64,000 nucleotides of DNA, taken from NCBI RefSeq assembly GCF_965363235.1, contig NC_134842.1, positions 3,933,112 through 3,997,111 on the forward strand, read 5' to 3'. Positions within the stretch are counted from its first letter, which is position 1. Each line of letters begins with the position of its first letter. The notes beneath the pieces are model-generated. The model searched no databases. It saw only the letters and a program-made list of their open reading frames with translations, and was not told the origin of the DNA. Below are positions 37,446-48,040 of the stretch, piece after piece. This DNA is from Mytilus galloprovincialis. Lineage: Eukaryota; Mollusca; Bivalvia; Mytilida; Mytilidae. The position numbers and the translations under genes were made by a program.

Positions 37446-37684
37446 CAAATTGCAAAAAATGTCTTTAATTGTCCTTCGTTGTTTGTTTAAGCAAACGATT
37501 TTCATTTACATACATTAGGAGAACATATGCACATTTCTTCAATATAGAATAGTTTACTATAATAATAGTACCATCCAATGGATGTTTGTCAATTCTTTTT
37601 GGAGATATATGTATGAGCAAAACTAAAATATTAATTGTTGCGTTGATAAAAATAAATCAGCAATTTTTAACTATCAGAACAATT

Positions 37685-37752
37685 TGCAGAAGTAAAGTTC
37701 CATTTTGTAGAAGTAAAGGTCCATTTTGCAGAAGTAAAGGTCCATTTTGCGA
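37685..37752 (+). repeat. 21-bp tandem repeat, about 3 copies
   Basis: The unit 'gcagaagtaaaggtccatttt' is repeated with one or two substitutions. Confidence 0.85.
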
Positions 37753-38032
37753 TGACCATCAATGAGACCTACATATCTAAACATAGACAAGTAAACAGGG
37801 GTATTAAAATATGTATTATACATTACGATAAAATTCGAAACAACAATGTGTTCATTTAGGATTTAGTACAATTTCATCATTAAATAGGTATATCCGTAAT
37901 CTCAGTTTTGAGCGGTGGTAAGCGATAAGGACCAGCTTTTCAAATCTCCAAATTAATCAAAATGTTACATCACAATAATAAAAAAAATAAGTTGATATTT
38001 TGAAAACGCAGCTTCTTGTTATTTTACCATGA

Positions 38033-38851
38033 CTACTCTGTCTTTATTTTAGGTTTTTGATAAACTAGTTTAGCTCTAATTTGTAGGATCTTATTACTGT
38101 CTAAAAATATGCCAGAAATAAAACCTCCGTATAAACAGCGTGTATCTAGTCCAGTAGCATAGGGATATTGTTGCAAGCTACGTGCTGCGTCATGCCCAAA
38201 ATACACGTGTCGTGGTCCGGACCAAAATGAGGCCCAAGGTTCGCCTTTAAATATTCTGGGAGATGCGATTAGTTCTTCACCAATTGTTTGTAAACTCCTC
38301 ATTGAAATAAAATGAGTTAAATTCTGGTTTTCTAAAGACACTCCTGGAACTATTCCTCCGTGAACAATCAATGCATTTTTAGAAGGAATATCTATAGTGT
38401 ACGGTAACTCTTCCAAAAAATCTACTTCGTCATCATTTAGTTCTGTTGTCCAACTACACTTCCTAGGTGTAACAACTTCCCCATTCCGCCAGGTCATATA
38501 TTGCACGAGAGCAATTTCTTCATGATTGCCTCTTACGGCATACGCATTAAGTTCACGAACTTTTCTTATTATTTGCACACTATGTGGTCCTTTGTTAACA
38601 AGATCACCAACGAATATTAGAAGAATTTTGTCTGACTCATAGTTTGCCAGGACTAAGAGATCTTCGAGTTCCTCTAGACATCCATGGACATCCCCAATTA
38701 TAAATATTTGGCGGTTTTTTATGTCATTTTCATACAAAGTCAGGTGAGGGTTTTTGGGAAGTTTTAGTTTATATTTACTTGATCTTGGTTTTGATGATTT
38801 TTCGAATCTTTTCGTGAAAATTGAATATAAGTAAAACAATATAACTATCAT
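38033..38851 (-). CDS. ApaH-like (ALPH) metallophosphatase, paralogue 1
   Basis: 272 residues in one coding exon. It shows the PPP-family metal and phosphate motifs in order: GDVHG (53-57), GDLVNKGP (82-89), RGNHEE (107-112), VHGG (163-166) and FGHD (218-221), ending with the ApaH-type GLDTxCLYGG. To my knowledge NKGP in place of the DRG of Ser/Thr phosphatases is typical of eukaryotic ApaH-like proteins, relatives of bacterial diadenosine tetraphosphatase; some family members act on mRNA caps. The substrate here is unknown. Residues 1-13 are hydrophobic and followed by Lys/Arg, so a membrane anchor or targeting sequence is possible. An acceptor (poly-T, TAG) lies 9 nt before the ATG, and a 5' UTR exon may end near 39748 (donor GTAAGT). 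Oddity: the otherwise invariant GLDTGC reads GLDTRC here. It is closest to the 41-kb copy. Confidence 0.9.
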   Translation of the reverse strand: MIVILFYLYSIFTKRFEKSSKPRSSKYKLKLPKNPHLTLYENDIKNRQIFIIGDVHGCLEELEDLLVLANYESDKILLIFVGDLVNKGPHSVQIIRKVRELNAYAVRGNHEEIALVQYMTWRNGEVVTPRKCSWTTELNDDEVDFLEELPYTIDIPSKNALIVHGGIVPGVSLENQNLTHFISMRSLQTIGEELIASPRIFKGEPWASFWSGPRHVYFGHDAARSLQQYPYATGLDTRCLYGGFISGIFLDSNKILQIRAKLVYQKPKIKTE

Positions 38852-38999
38852 ACTGGCAACCTAAAAAAAAAATTTGCAATGTATACTTTATGACATAGTT
38901 AGATTTAAATACGAAAAACAGATGTAACAAATTGAGAAAAAAATAATATTTATGTAAAGCAAATGTATGTCGTAAGATATGTACTTATAGACAAAGAAG

Positions 39000-41130
39000 T
39001 ATTCATAACGTCCCTGTAGTTAAGAACATGTTACAGTATTTCAACATAGAAATATACTATGTTGTTGCAATATAGATATGGATGATTCAACCGTTTCTTA
39101 AATTGTTTCATTTCTTACACCAGCAAACAATTATATATTTCAAATATTATGTTCAAACCGTATGTTGTTGCATTTGTATTTATCATGCCTATTGAAAGAA
39201 ACTTCTGTATTGTAAAAAGTCATTTATCAACATGTTGTTTCGAATTTTATTGTTATGTTAGTATATAGTTCTTATTTTTATTACCCCTTTTAATTTTTTT
39301 TCATATTTAAATATGTATCATTGATGTTCATCTCACGTCCCTTGAAATGCATCGTCTCTTACAACTGCAGATAGCATGACATGTGAAACTATAGTTGTAA
39401 TATTACTATATTCTTAAATATTTACAACTTCCATATAATCTATAACAGTACCATTAAGTCAAATGACCCTTAAAAAGTGTATATGTGTATATCTAACAAG
39501 TTCGATGTGTAGCTGTAATGCAAAAAAGAAATAAATATAATATGACTCCAATTTGTCAGATATTTGTGTACTTTTCCTTTTGAGATATTAACTTACGAAT
39601 TTTCAAAATGGAAACTTTATTCAGTAAACATTTTCATGTATGTATTGTCTTTTCTGTGTAACTGGATACACAATTACCTAGTTACTACACAATGTACACA
39701 AACATGAACGATTTAAGATTTTAAATTTGTCAAATCGATAAACTTACATGGTGTGTTCTTATTATAGTATCTAACTGCAACATCCAACATAAAGACGCGT
39801 TGGTAAGATACTTGATACTTTCATTTTCCCATCTACTTTCACTTTCATCCAAGGTAAACTGGAACCCGCTTGTATAAAACTCTACGCTATGATCAACGTG
39901 TAGGTGTCAGCCGAAAACCAGCTTATTTTCACGGTGATGGGTAAATATTTACAAATGAGGACTTTAATCCGGAATTACTACGATTAGTTTTAAGAAAAAA
40001 TTAAGACACTGTTTATTTTTCAAACCTTTATTATCTTTTCCTTAGGTGTTGTAAAATACACTACTGTAATTATTAGGTGACTTTGTCTTGAATAATAGTA
40101 CAATATTCCACTGTGGAAATGTCAGTTTCATATTAAATGTCTCTCATTGGAATGTTATTGCTGTGATATCATTGACATTTCGTATCTATATTGATCATCA
40201 AACTGAATATGAAATCGTAACAAGGAATTCGCGTGTAGAAGAACCACGCATCTTGCATACAACATTATAATTAAGCTTGTTTTCTTAAAATGTTTGACAC
40301 AAATTTGAGATACACACGTAATATAGCTCTATGTACGGTGTAACGAATTTTAAATTCTAGTGCGACTTTTTTCGTTAGCAGTTAGTCCATTACTGATGCT
40401 TTATAATTTTATTCAAATGTTCGCTGCGTTGCACATATTGCATTTAACAGTAAATCATATATAATGGCACTACAGACTGCTGAGTAGATTGAACAGTATC
40501 AACAAAGTCGTTGCAAACAAATGCATTATTATACTGATTTGCATGCGCTCAACACTTGTTACAGGAATTTAAAATGGACACAAACGGACAACTTATTCTC
40601 TCTAGGAACATGCACATAACCTCAACTTTATTTTTTATAAAACATATATGTTCTAAGTCTGATTAAAGAATTCATTGGACTTAGCATTTCGTTATGGTGA
40701 TATACTTAGTATTTTGATAACAGATATCTCGAACAAACTATCTCTACTCTCGAACAGTGAGCCAGGTTCACAGACTAAACGTTTGAATGCAAAATACAAA
40801 GAACAATTGTGAAGTGAACCGAAATTACCGTCATATAACTCAGTTCCAGTAATGTTGTTCTCACTTTACATGAAGGCAACAGCATTTTACCCATATTTAA
40901 AAGTCACAAATCGATTGAGAAGAAACAAATTCGGGTTACAAATCAAAACACATCAAGTAGAAGAGGAAAGTAAATGAACAGCAGGAACATCAAAGTGCAG
41001 CAAAAGCAAAGATAAAAAATGCAGCTTATGTTGCGTTAACAAAATAATTCAATTAATTTTAAAACTATGAAAAAGAGACTGGCGAACAGAAGCTGATAGG
41101 TAATTCCTGGGTATGTTTACGTCTACACAC
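39000..41130. other. Intergenic/5' UTR intron DNA between ALPH paralogues 1 and 2
   Basis: Nothing codable was recognised. The minus-strand donor-like GTAAGT at about 39747 may end a 5' non-coding exon of paralogue 1. Otherwise the DNA is AT-rich with no clear repeats. Confidence 0.45.
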
Positions 41131-41934
41131 TTAAGGTGTTCGGTATACACGCTTTGCTTTAATTTGTAAAATCTTTTTACTGTCAACAAATATACCAGTT
41201 AGAAAACCGCCATATAAACATCCAGTATCTAGTCCCGTGGCAAACGAATATTGCTGTAGTCCACGCGCAGCGTCATGTCCGAAGTACACGTGACCAGGTC
41301 CAAACCATAGTGAGGCCCAGGCTTCATTTAACGATATACTGGATGAAGCGATTAATTTATCACCGTTCCTTTGTAAACTCCTCATTGTAATAAAATCTGT
41401 TAAATTCTGGTTTTCCAAAGACACCCCTGGTACTATTCCTCCGTGTACAATTATAGCATCTTTTGCTGGAATTTCTATAGTATATGGCAATTCTTGTAAG
41501 AAATGTATTTCATCTTCATCCAAGTCTTTTATCCAATTGTACTTTTCCGGAATGACAACATTCCTTTTCCGCCAGTTGAAATAATGCATGAGAGCCTTTT
41601 CCTCATGATTGCCCCTTACGGCATACGCATTAAGTTCACGAACTTTTCTTATTGTTTTTACACTATGTGGCCCTTTGTTAACAATATCACCAACGAATAC
41701 TGGTAGAATTCGGTCTGCCTCGCAGTTTGCTAGAATCAAGAGATCTTTGAGTTCATCATAGCATCCATGGACATCACCAATTATAAGTATTTGTCGATTT
41801 TGTATGTTCTTATCATTCAAGATTAGATGTTGTGTTTTCGGGAGTACAAGTTTACACATGCTTGATCTATGCTCCGTAGATTTTTCGAATTGTTTAGTGA
41901 AAACATTGTATAAATGAAACAGAACGGCTATCAT
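41131..41934 (-). CDS. ApaH-like (ALPH) metallophosphatase, paralogue 2
   Basis: 267 residues. Motif spacing is identical to paralogue 1: GDVHG 53-57, GDIVNKGP 82-89, RGNHEE 107-112, VHGG 163-166, YFGHD near 217-221, then a canonical GLDTGCLYGG. All predicted metal ligands are present, so it should be catalytically competent. The N-terminus (MIAVLFHLYNVFTKQFEK) is a short hydrophobic stretch followed by basic residues. The acceptor TTTCCTTTCAG sits 9 nt before the ATG, as in paralogues 1 and 3, which points to a conserved 5' UTR intron. The extensive identity to paralogue 1 (for example RKVRELNAYAVRGNHEE) marks a recent tandem duplication. The substrate is not determinable from sequence. Confidence 0.92.
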   Translation of the reverse strand: MIAVLFHLYNVFTKQFEKSTEHRSSMCKLVLPKTQHLILNDKNIQNRQILIIGDVHGCYDELKDLLILANCEADRILPVFVGDIVNKGPHSVKTIRKVRELNAYAVRGNHEEKALMHYFNWRKRNVVIPEKYNWIKDLDEDEIHFLQELPYTIEIPAKDAIIVHGGIVPGVSLENQNLTDFITMRSLQRNGDKLIASSSISLNEAWASLWFGPGHVYFGHDAARGLQQYSFATGLDTGCLYGGFLTGIFVDSKKILQIKAKRVYRTP

Positions 41935-42594
41935 ATTTTATCCCTGAAAGGAAAAATTAAGATTAAATTCAAATTAAATGATGTCTGTTTTAAATAATTC
42001 GCACAATTCAAAAACTTGTTTGTCAACATCTTAATCAAATTTATAATCGACTTCAACTACCTTTTTATATGCATCTTTGTTACATTTTTTATATATTTGT
42101 TTGAATTTGATATTCAGTTGACTGTGTTGTTTGTCTTTGATGTATTTTTACACAGTTTTTCTATCATGCTGGATCTTAGTTATCATCATACTAACCTGCG
42201 AAATCTTTTTGTGTTGCACACAAAATTTTTCAATAAAACGGAACTATAAAGTGAGAAGTTTAGCTACCTTTAAAACAGATTTGTCTCTTCAAAATGTAGC
42301 AAGTCGGGATATGAGGGTAATTTTCCATTCGTTCCTTTTGGTGATTAAGTCTAACCTCAGTTTTATGGACATTTCCTTTTTGACTTTACCTTGGAGTTTT
42401 TTTGTTGTTGTTATAAACATTTTTAACTTGTTTTACCACAATATTTCAATTTTCCCGTATAAAGTTAAAATTGAATACGGCATACACCAGCAGCGAGTTT
42501 GGTATTTAGGCATTCAGAATTGAAAATGTCATCATTAAGTACCTCAAATTAGATTTGCTGTACCTACCTTAAAAAAAAGTACAATTATGTACAA

Positions 42595-42680
42595 TAAACT
42601 CATCATAGATACCAGGATTCAAATTTCACATATTTGCACTGGATGCGCGTTTCGTCTTCAAAAGACTCATCAGTGACACT
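42595..42680 (-). repeat. Degenerate hammerhead-containing repeat end
   Basis: On the minus strand CTGATGA, stem II GTCTT-ttg-AAGAC and GAAA are present, but stem III and the cleavage site are eroded. It faces the intact copy at 42861-42926, so the two form an inverted pair bounding about 340 bp. Confidence 0.6.
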
Positions 42681-42860
42681 CGAATAAAAAAAAAAGGCCA
42701 AATACAGTACGAAGTTTAAGAGCATTGAGTACTAAAAATTCTTAAAAGGTTTTCCAAATACAGTTAAAGTAATATATTCATGAAAAACTAAGATTAAATA
42801 ATTCATTTATTGCGAAATTGTTATTGCTGATAAATTCAATGAAAGTTATAACATTATTTT

Positions 42861-42926
42861 AATTTGAGCGTCACTGATGAGTCTTATATAGACGAAACGC
42901 GCGTCTAGCGTACTAAATTATAATCC
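42861..42926 (+). ncRNA. Hammerhead ribozyme (Penelope/retrozyme type), best copy
   Basis: All core elements are present: CTGATGA at 42874-42880, stem II GTCT-tatat-AGAC at 42881-42893, GAAA at 42894-42897, stem III ACGC-gcgtcta-GCGT (42897-42911, with the A15.1-U16.1 pair) and cleavage after A42912. A possible outer stem I pairs TAATTT (42860-42865) with AAATTA (42915-42920) across an internal loop. Hammerheads of this form with a short stem III are known in Penelope-like elements and in animal retrozymes, including those of bivalves. Confidence 0.8.
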
Positions 42927-43694
42927 TGGTTCCTTTGATTACTATTATAACATTACCATTATCAGAACAATGTTGTTTGACATTCCAATTGTGTAATTGT
43001 AGAGAATTCCATTTAAGATATAATACAAAATTGTTGCGTGACTGTCAGAAAGTGCAATCCTGATCAATTAAATAAATATACATACATAAGCAAACAAAAG
43101 AAACCTGGTGTGATTTTCAGAAGATCTTGATAACTTTAAGCATCTTTCCCATTCAGTCAGCTGTACTAATAATGAAGACGATCTCGCACAGAAAAATGGA
43201 CGCCCCACCTTGGCAAGCGTTTTACTGTCGATCGGAAGAAGACCAAGGATTTATCGTAATTCTATTTCTCAGTCAACATAAAGGGTTTTTTCCACAATGT
43301 GTATTCCTAGAAAATTGAAAAAAATGATAAAGTAACAAAACATTGCGTAACTGTTAGAAGATGTGAACCCGATAATTTTAATGTACACACATCATTTTCA
43401 AACAATTAACATTCAGAAGGTGTTTATAAACAGATAGAATTCATTGTCATGTAATGTTACACCATTACGTTGTGATTTAAAGAAGGGGCATTTACACAGT
43501 TATCTATGTCCTACAGATTGTTTTAATCTGTGCATTTTTGTACAAAGAATTTCCCTAGTTATCTTTCCTATCTATCCAGCTAAAAAAAGAATAAGCCATG
43601 TTTTTTTCCTTTGGTTTTCGATCCTTTCCCAAATATATGACGTATCCTAAGCGCAAGGTATGACTGGTCACGAGCCTGTAAATCAGTGGTTGTC

Positions 43695-43937
43695 GTTTGT
43701 TTATGTGTTACATATTTGTTTTTCGTTCATTTTTTTACATAAATAAGGCCGTTAGTTTTCTCGTTTGAATTGTTTTACATTGTCTTATCGGGGCCTTTTA
43801 TAGCTGACTATGCGGTATAGGCTTTGCTCATTGTTGAAGGCCGTACGGTGACCTATAGTTGTTAATGTCTGTGTCAATTTGGTCTCTGTGGATAGTTGTC
43901 TCATAATTGGCAATCATACCACATCTTCTTTTTTATA
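43695..43937 (+). repeat. SINE-like repeat, longest copy in the window
   Basis: In order: 'gttgtcgtttgtttatgtgt', 'aaggccgttagttttctcg', 'ggggccttttatagctgact', 'tgctcattgttgaaggccgt', 'cggtgacctatagttgttaa', 'ggtctctgtggatagttgtc' and 'caatcataccacatcttc', ending T-rich. It is the most complete member of the family seen at 11.7 and 28.8 kb and elsewhere. I could not find A and B boxes with confidence. Confidence 0.7.
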
Positions 43938-44029
43938 TGATTGGTGTGAGAAAAAAATCACCAAAATACCGAACGCCGAGGAAAATTCAAAACGGATAGC
44001 CCCTTATCACAAGGCAAAATCAAAACCTC

Positions 44030-44200
44030 AAATACATCAAACGAATGCAAACAACTGTCATATTCCTGACTTGGTACTGGCATTCTCTCATGTAGAAAAT
44101 AGTGGATTAAACCTGGTCTTATAGCTAGCTAACCTCTTACGTGTATGACAGTCGCAAAAAAAAAAATTCCATTATATTGACAACGATGTGTGAACAAAAC
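44030..44200 (-). repeat. Penelope-associated 3' segment, minus-strand copy
   Basis: 'catcaaacgaatg', 'ctgtcatattcctgac', 'gtagaaaatagtgg' and 'gtgtgaacaaaacaaacgg' match the reverse complement of 32.56-32.70 and 49.1-49.25 kb. Confidence 0.6.
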
Positions 44201-44324
44201 AAACGGACATAACAATTAAAAATGTCGAAAATTTACTAAAATGGATAACAATGTAATATAGTTTTAATTCTCATTTCAGATTTCATTCTTAAGTAAATAA
44301 TGAATCCCAGAGAAAAATAGTTTT

Positions 44325-44911
44325 ACAAAGGAGTAGGTCCGGTAAGGGCCGATTTCGGCCTCAATTTTCAAGTTCATCTAACGAAAGATTTTAGACACTT
44401 TCTAAACACTTAAGTGTCTATTTCAATTGATTCAATTAGTTAATGGGGAAGATTTTAACTTAATAAGTCATTTAAAACGCCCCGATTCAAGCTTAAATAT
44501 GAAAAATCTATCAAATATGCCAAAAATCGTCACTTTTCAGATGGTTTTGTCAAAAATGAAAGTGGCCGCATCCGTGTTCATCCTCAACCTTTATATATAT
44601 TATGTATTATCATCAAGTACAACTTACATTTCAATATTATGAATGAACACGAATGCGGCCACTTTCATTTCAGACGGAAACCGTCTAAAATATAACTAAA
44701 ATGCTACAATTGTGAAGATTTCAGTAATTTAGCATGACTTAATGATGCTAGTACCCGATATATGTGCATTGTTTTGTCAAAAACAGCCCATATTTATGTA
44801 GCAGAAGCATTCTACTTTGCAATAAATATCTAAACGATAACATTTTCACAATTTTCTAAAACTGCTATATTTTGAGGCCAAAAAGGGGTCTTACTGAACC
44901 TACTCCTTTGT
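44325..44911. mobile_element. 587-bp MITE with nested inverted repeats
   Basis: The ends ACAAAGGAGTAGGTCCGGTA and, inverted, ACAAAGGAGTAGGTTCAGTA are TIRs. Inside, 'gaaagtggccgcatccgtgt' is itself inverted as 'acacgaatgcggccactttc' around a loop of about 80 bp. There is no coding capacity; a 71-codon frame across it is fortuitous. Confidence 0.75.
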
Positions 44912-45019
44912 ATTGACAAAAACGTCATAATCACTTGCATGTTCCTCGATTGCAATCAAAATTGTCAGAAAAGACCAATCAATTATACCAGGGCATCATA
45001 CATATATATATATATATAT

Positions 45020-45255
45020 ATATGCATTTCACAGAAACGACAATAGACGAAAAATTAAAATAGAAATAAAATACGAACACGGACTCGAGCTCAAACTCGA
45101 AGTCAGGAAAAAAGGACGCAAGGAAAGAAGTTCCTTTTACCCCTTCGAAATGCAATTCTCAAACATGTTTTTCAAATTTCCAAAATAATTTTAATCAATG
45201 TCGTTTCCGTCCTTTGCCAATTGTGGACTTGTTCTAGACCGGACAAACTTGGCAT
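45020..45255 (+). repeat. 235-bp dispersed repeat, copy 1
   Basis: 'gacaatagacgaaaaatt', 'aaaatacgaacacggactcg', 'aaggaaag', 'cccttcgaaatgcaattctc' and 'aacttgttctaga' recur in the same order and strand at 47305-47535. The type is unknown. Confidence 0.75.
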
Positions 45256-45621
45256 CTGCCTATAAGAGCAAAGATGATTTATAGGCGTTATAATCAGTTG
45301 TCATTGTGTTTTCCTCACAAATTATTAACTTGTGACTAAACGGTTTGAAACATAAACCTTCAAAAATAAACACATAGCCCGTAATCTAATTTAAACATAT
45401 TTGTTTGCAAAAGTAGCAAAAGGGATTGGACACAAGTTGTTACAACATTAGTGATGTCCTATCCCAATATAAATATAAATACAAAGTACATAAGATAACG
45501 ATGTAAAACATTGTAGGAATACTTTAATACAAACTACAAACAAAAACAAAAAAATACAGTATAATATGGAATAATAAATAAAACGCACAGACAAAGCTCT
45601 TTTCGCTGTATCTTTATTAGC

Positions 45622-46190
45622 AATGAACATGTACGCCAAAAACACTTCGTATAAACGGATCAATAACGCAATGAACATGTACGCCAAAAACACTTCGTAT
45701 AAACGGATCAATAACGCAATGAACATGTACGCCAAAAACACTTCGTATAAACGGATCAATAACGCAATGAACATGTACGCCAAAAACACTTCGTATAAAC
45801 GGATCAATAACGCAATGAACATGTACGCCAAAAACACTTCGTATAAACGGATCAATAACGCAATGAACATGTACGCCAAAAACACTTCGTATAAACGGAT
45901 CAATAACGCAATGAACATGTACGCCAAAAACACTTCGTATAAACGGATCAATAACGCAATGAACATGTACGCCAAAAACACTTCGTATAAACGGATCAAT
46001 AACGCAATGAACATGTACGCCAAAAACACTTCGTATAAACGGATCAATAACGCAATGAACATGTACGCCAAAAACACTTCGTATAAACGGATCAATAACG
46101 CAATGAACATGTACGCCAAAAACACTTCGTATAAACGGATCAATAACGCAATGAACATGTACGCCAAAAACACTTCGTATAAACGGATCA
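45622..46190 (+). repeat. 48-bp minisatellite, about 11.9 identical units
   Basis: The unit 'aatgaacatgtacgccaaaa' followed by 'acacttcgtataaacggatc' and 'aataacgc' repeats without visible change. Because 48 is a multiple of three, the array is open in several frames on both strands (191, 203 and 247 codons). These frames arise from the repeat and are not genes. Perfect identity suggests very recent expansion or homogenisation. Confidence 0.95.
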
Positions 46191-46614
46191 CTTACTAAAG
46201 TGTCGATAACGCAAAGGTGAATTGGCATTTACAAGTTTTAAAAAACAATTAATATGTTGATGCAGAAACATTTCAGCTTTTTGCCTCCATGAAACCTATG
46301 TCAATGGAAGTGCATTATACTACCCACTCCTTAATTAGGGGTGTAATAAACTACCTCCGCAATGATAAGGGGTGTAATAAACTACTTCATCTGTGATAAG
46401 AGGAGAAATAGACCACCCAATCCGTGATCATGGGTGTACTAAATATTCATGTCTGTGATAAGGGGTGTACTAAATATTCATGTCTGTGATAAGGGATGTA
46501 ATTAATATTCATGTCTGTGATAAGGTGTGTAATTGATATTAATGTCTGTGAAAAGGGATGTAATAAACAACCTACTCAGTGATAAGGGTTTAATAAACAA
46601 ACCTGTCAGTGATA

Positions 46615-46858
46615 AGGGTGTTGTAAAAGAAGAGGGACGAAAGATACCAAAGGGACAGTCAAACTCATAAATCTAAAACAAACTGACAACGCCATGGCTA
46701 AAAATAAAAAAGACAAACAGAAAAACAATAGTACACACGACACAACATAGAAAACTAAAGAATAAACAACACGAATCCCACCAAAAACTAGGGGTGATCT
46801 CAGGTGCTCTGGAAGGGTAAGCAGATCCTGCTCCACATGTGGCACCTGTAAACTAGCT
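46615..46858 (-). repeat. Dispersed repeat inserted in the 31-bp minisatellite
   Basis: It is the reverse complement of the repeat at 31140-31293 ('gggacgaaagatacc', 'gggacagtcaaactcata', 'acaacgccatggctaaaa') and then extends to 'gatctcaggtgctctgg' and 'ctccacatgtggcacctg'. It is flanked on both sides by minisatellite units. Confidence 0.75.
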
Positions 46859-47304
46859 GGTCAATGATAAGGGTGTTGTAAACTAACCGGTCAATGATAA
46901 GGGTGTTGTAAACTAACCGGTCAATGCAAAGAGTGTTATAAACAAGTAGTGAAATAACCCACTACGTGATAAGGGTTGTAACAAACTACCGTCTCCGTTA
47001 TAAGGAGTAACAAACTAACCTTTCCGTGATAAGGGGTGTCTTCAACTGCCCGGTTCATGATAAAGGGTGTTATAAACAACCACCTCCTAGATAAGGAATG
47101 AAATTTAAAAAAAAATATTCTGGGATAAAGGGTGTTATAACTACCTTATCCGTTTTAAGGGGTGAAAAAAACTACCAACTCCGTGATAAGGAGTACTAAA
47201 CTAACCTCTTTGTGGTCAGGGGTGTAATAAACTACAAAGTCCGTGATAATAGGTGAAATAAATTACCCTCTCCGTGTGATAAGGGCTGAAATAAACTTAT
47301 AACA

Positions 47305-47535
47305 GTCCATCATGCACTTCACAGAAAAGACAATAGACGAAAAATTCACATTAAAATAAAATACGAACACGGACTCGAGCTCGAACTCGAAGTCGGGTAA
47401 AAAGACTCAAGGAAAGCAGTTCCTTTTATCCCTTCGAAATGCAATTCTCAAATATGTTTTCAAAGTTCCGAAATTATTTAAATCAATGTCCTTTGCCAAT
47501 TGTGAACTTGTTCTAGATTGGACAAACTTTGCAAG
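47305..47535 (+). repeat. 235-bp dispersed repeat, copy 2, inserted in the minisatellite
   Basis: It matches 45020-45255 in order and orientation with scattered differences and is flanked by 31-bp minisatellite units. Confidence 0.75.
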
Positions 47536-48040
47536 GGTATACGTAATATTCATGTCTGAACTTTGCAATCCGTGATAAGGAGTGTAATGACCTATCCAAT
47601 GCGTGACGAGGAGTGAAATTAACTACATATTCTGCGATAAGGAGTGTAATAAATTACCAACTCCGTGATAGGGAGTGTAGTGTACTACCAATTTTTGATA
47701 AGGGCTGTAATGAACTACTCACTCCGTGATAATGGGTGTAATAAACTATTGACTGTGTTGTAAGGGGTGTAATAAACTGTTCACTCTATAATAACTATAG
47801 TCTGTGATAAGGAGTGTAATGAACTACCCAGCTCCGTGATAAAAAGTGTATAAAACTACCAACTCCGTGAAAAGGACGCAATGAACTTATCACTTTGTGA
47901 TAAGGAGTGTAGTAAACTACCCACGTCGTGGTAAGGGAAGTAATAAACTACCCACTCCGTGATAACAGTGTAATACACTACCCAACCCGTGATAAGGGTT
48001 ATAATAAACTATCCACTGCGTGATAAGAGAGTAATAAACA

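Larger units (their letters stand above)
46300..48040 (+). repeat. Degenerate 31-bp minisatellite with insertions
   Basis: A unit like 'gtgataaggggtgtaataaa' + 'ctacccactcc' recurs dozens of times with many substitutions and small indels. A few adjacent units near 46430-46530 are nearly identical ('attcatgtctgtgataagg'), a sign of later local expansion. Two dispersed repeats (46615-46858 and 47305-47535) interrupt it. Confidence 0.85.

Noticed and set aside
42016-42523. Overlapping frames of 77 and 130 codons
   Set aside because: Phe/Leu/Ile-rich translation of T-rich repeat DNA related to the Penelope 3' regions; no domain.
45448-46228. Long open frames of 191-247 codons on both strands
   Set aside because: They are produced by a 48-bp repeat whose length is a multiple of three. 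No start context, splice sites or family match supports translation.
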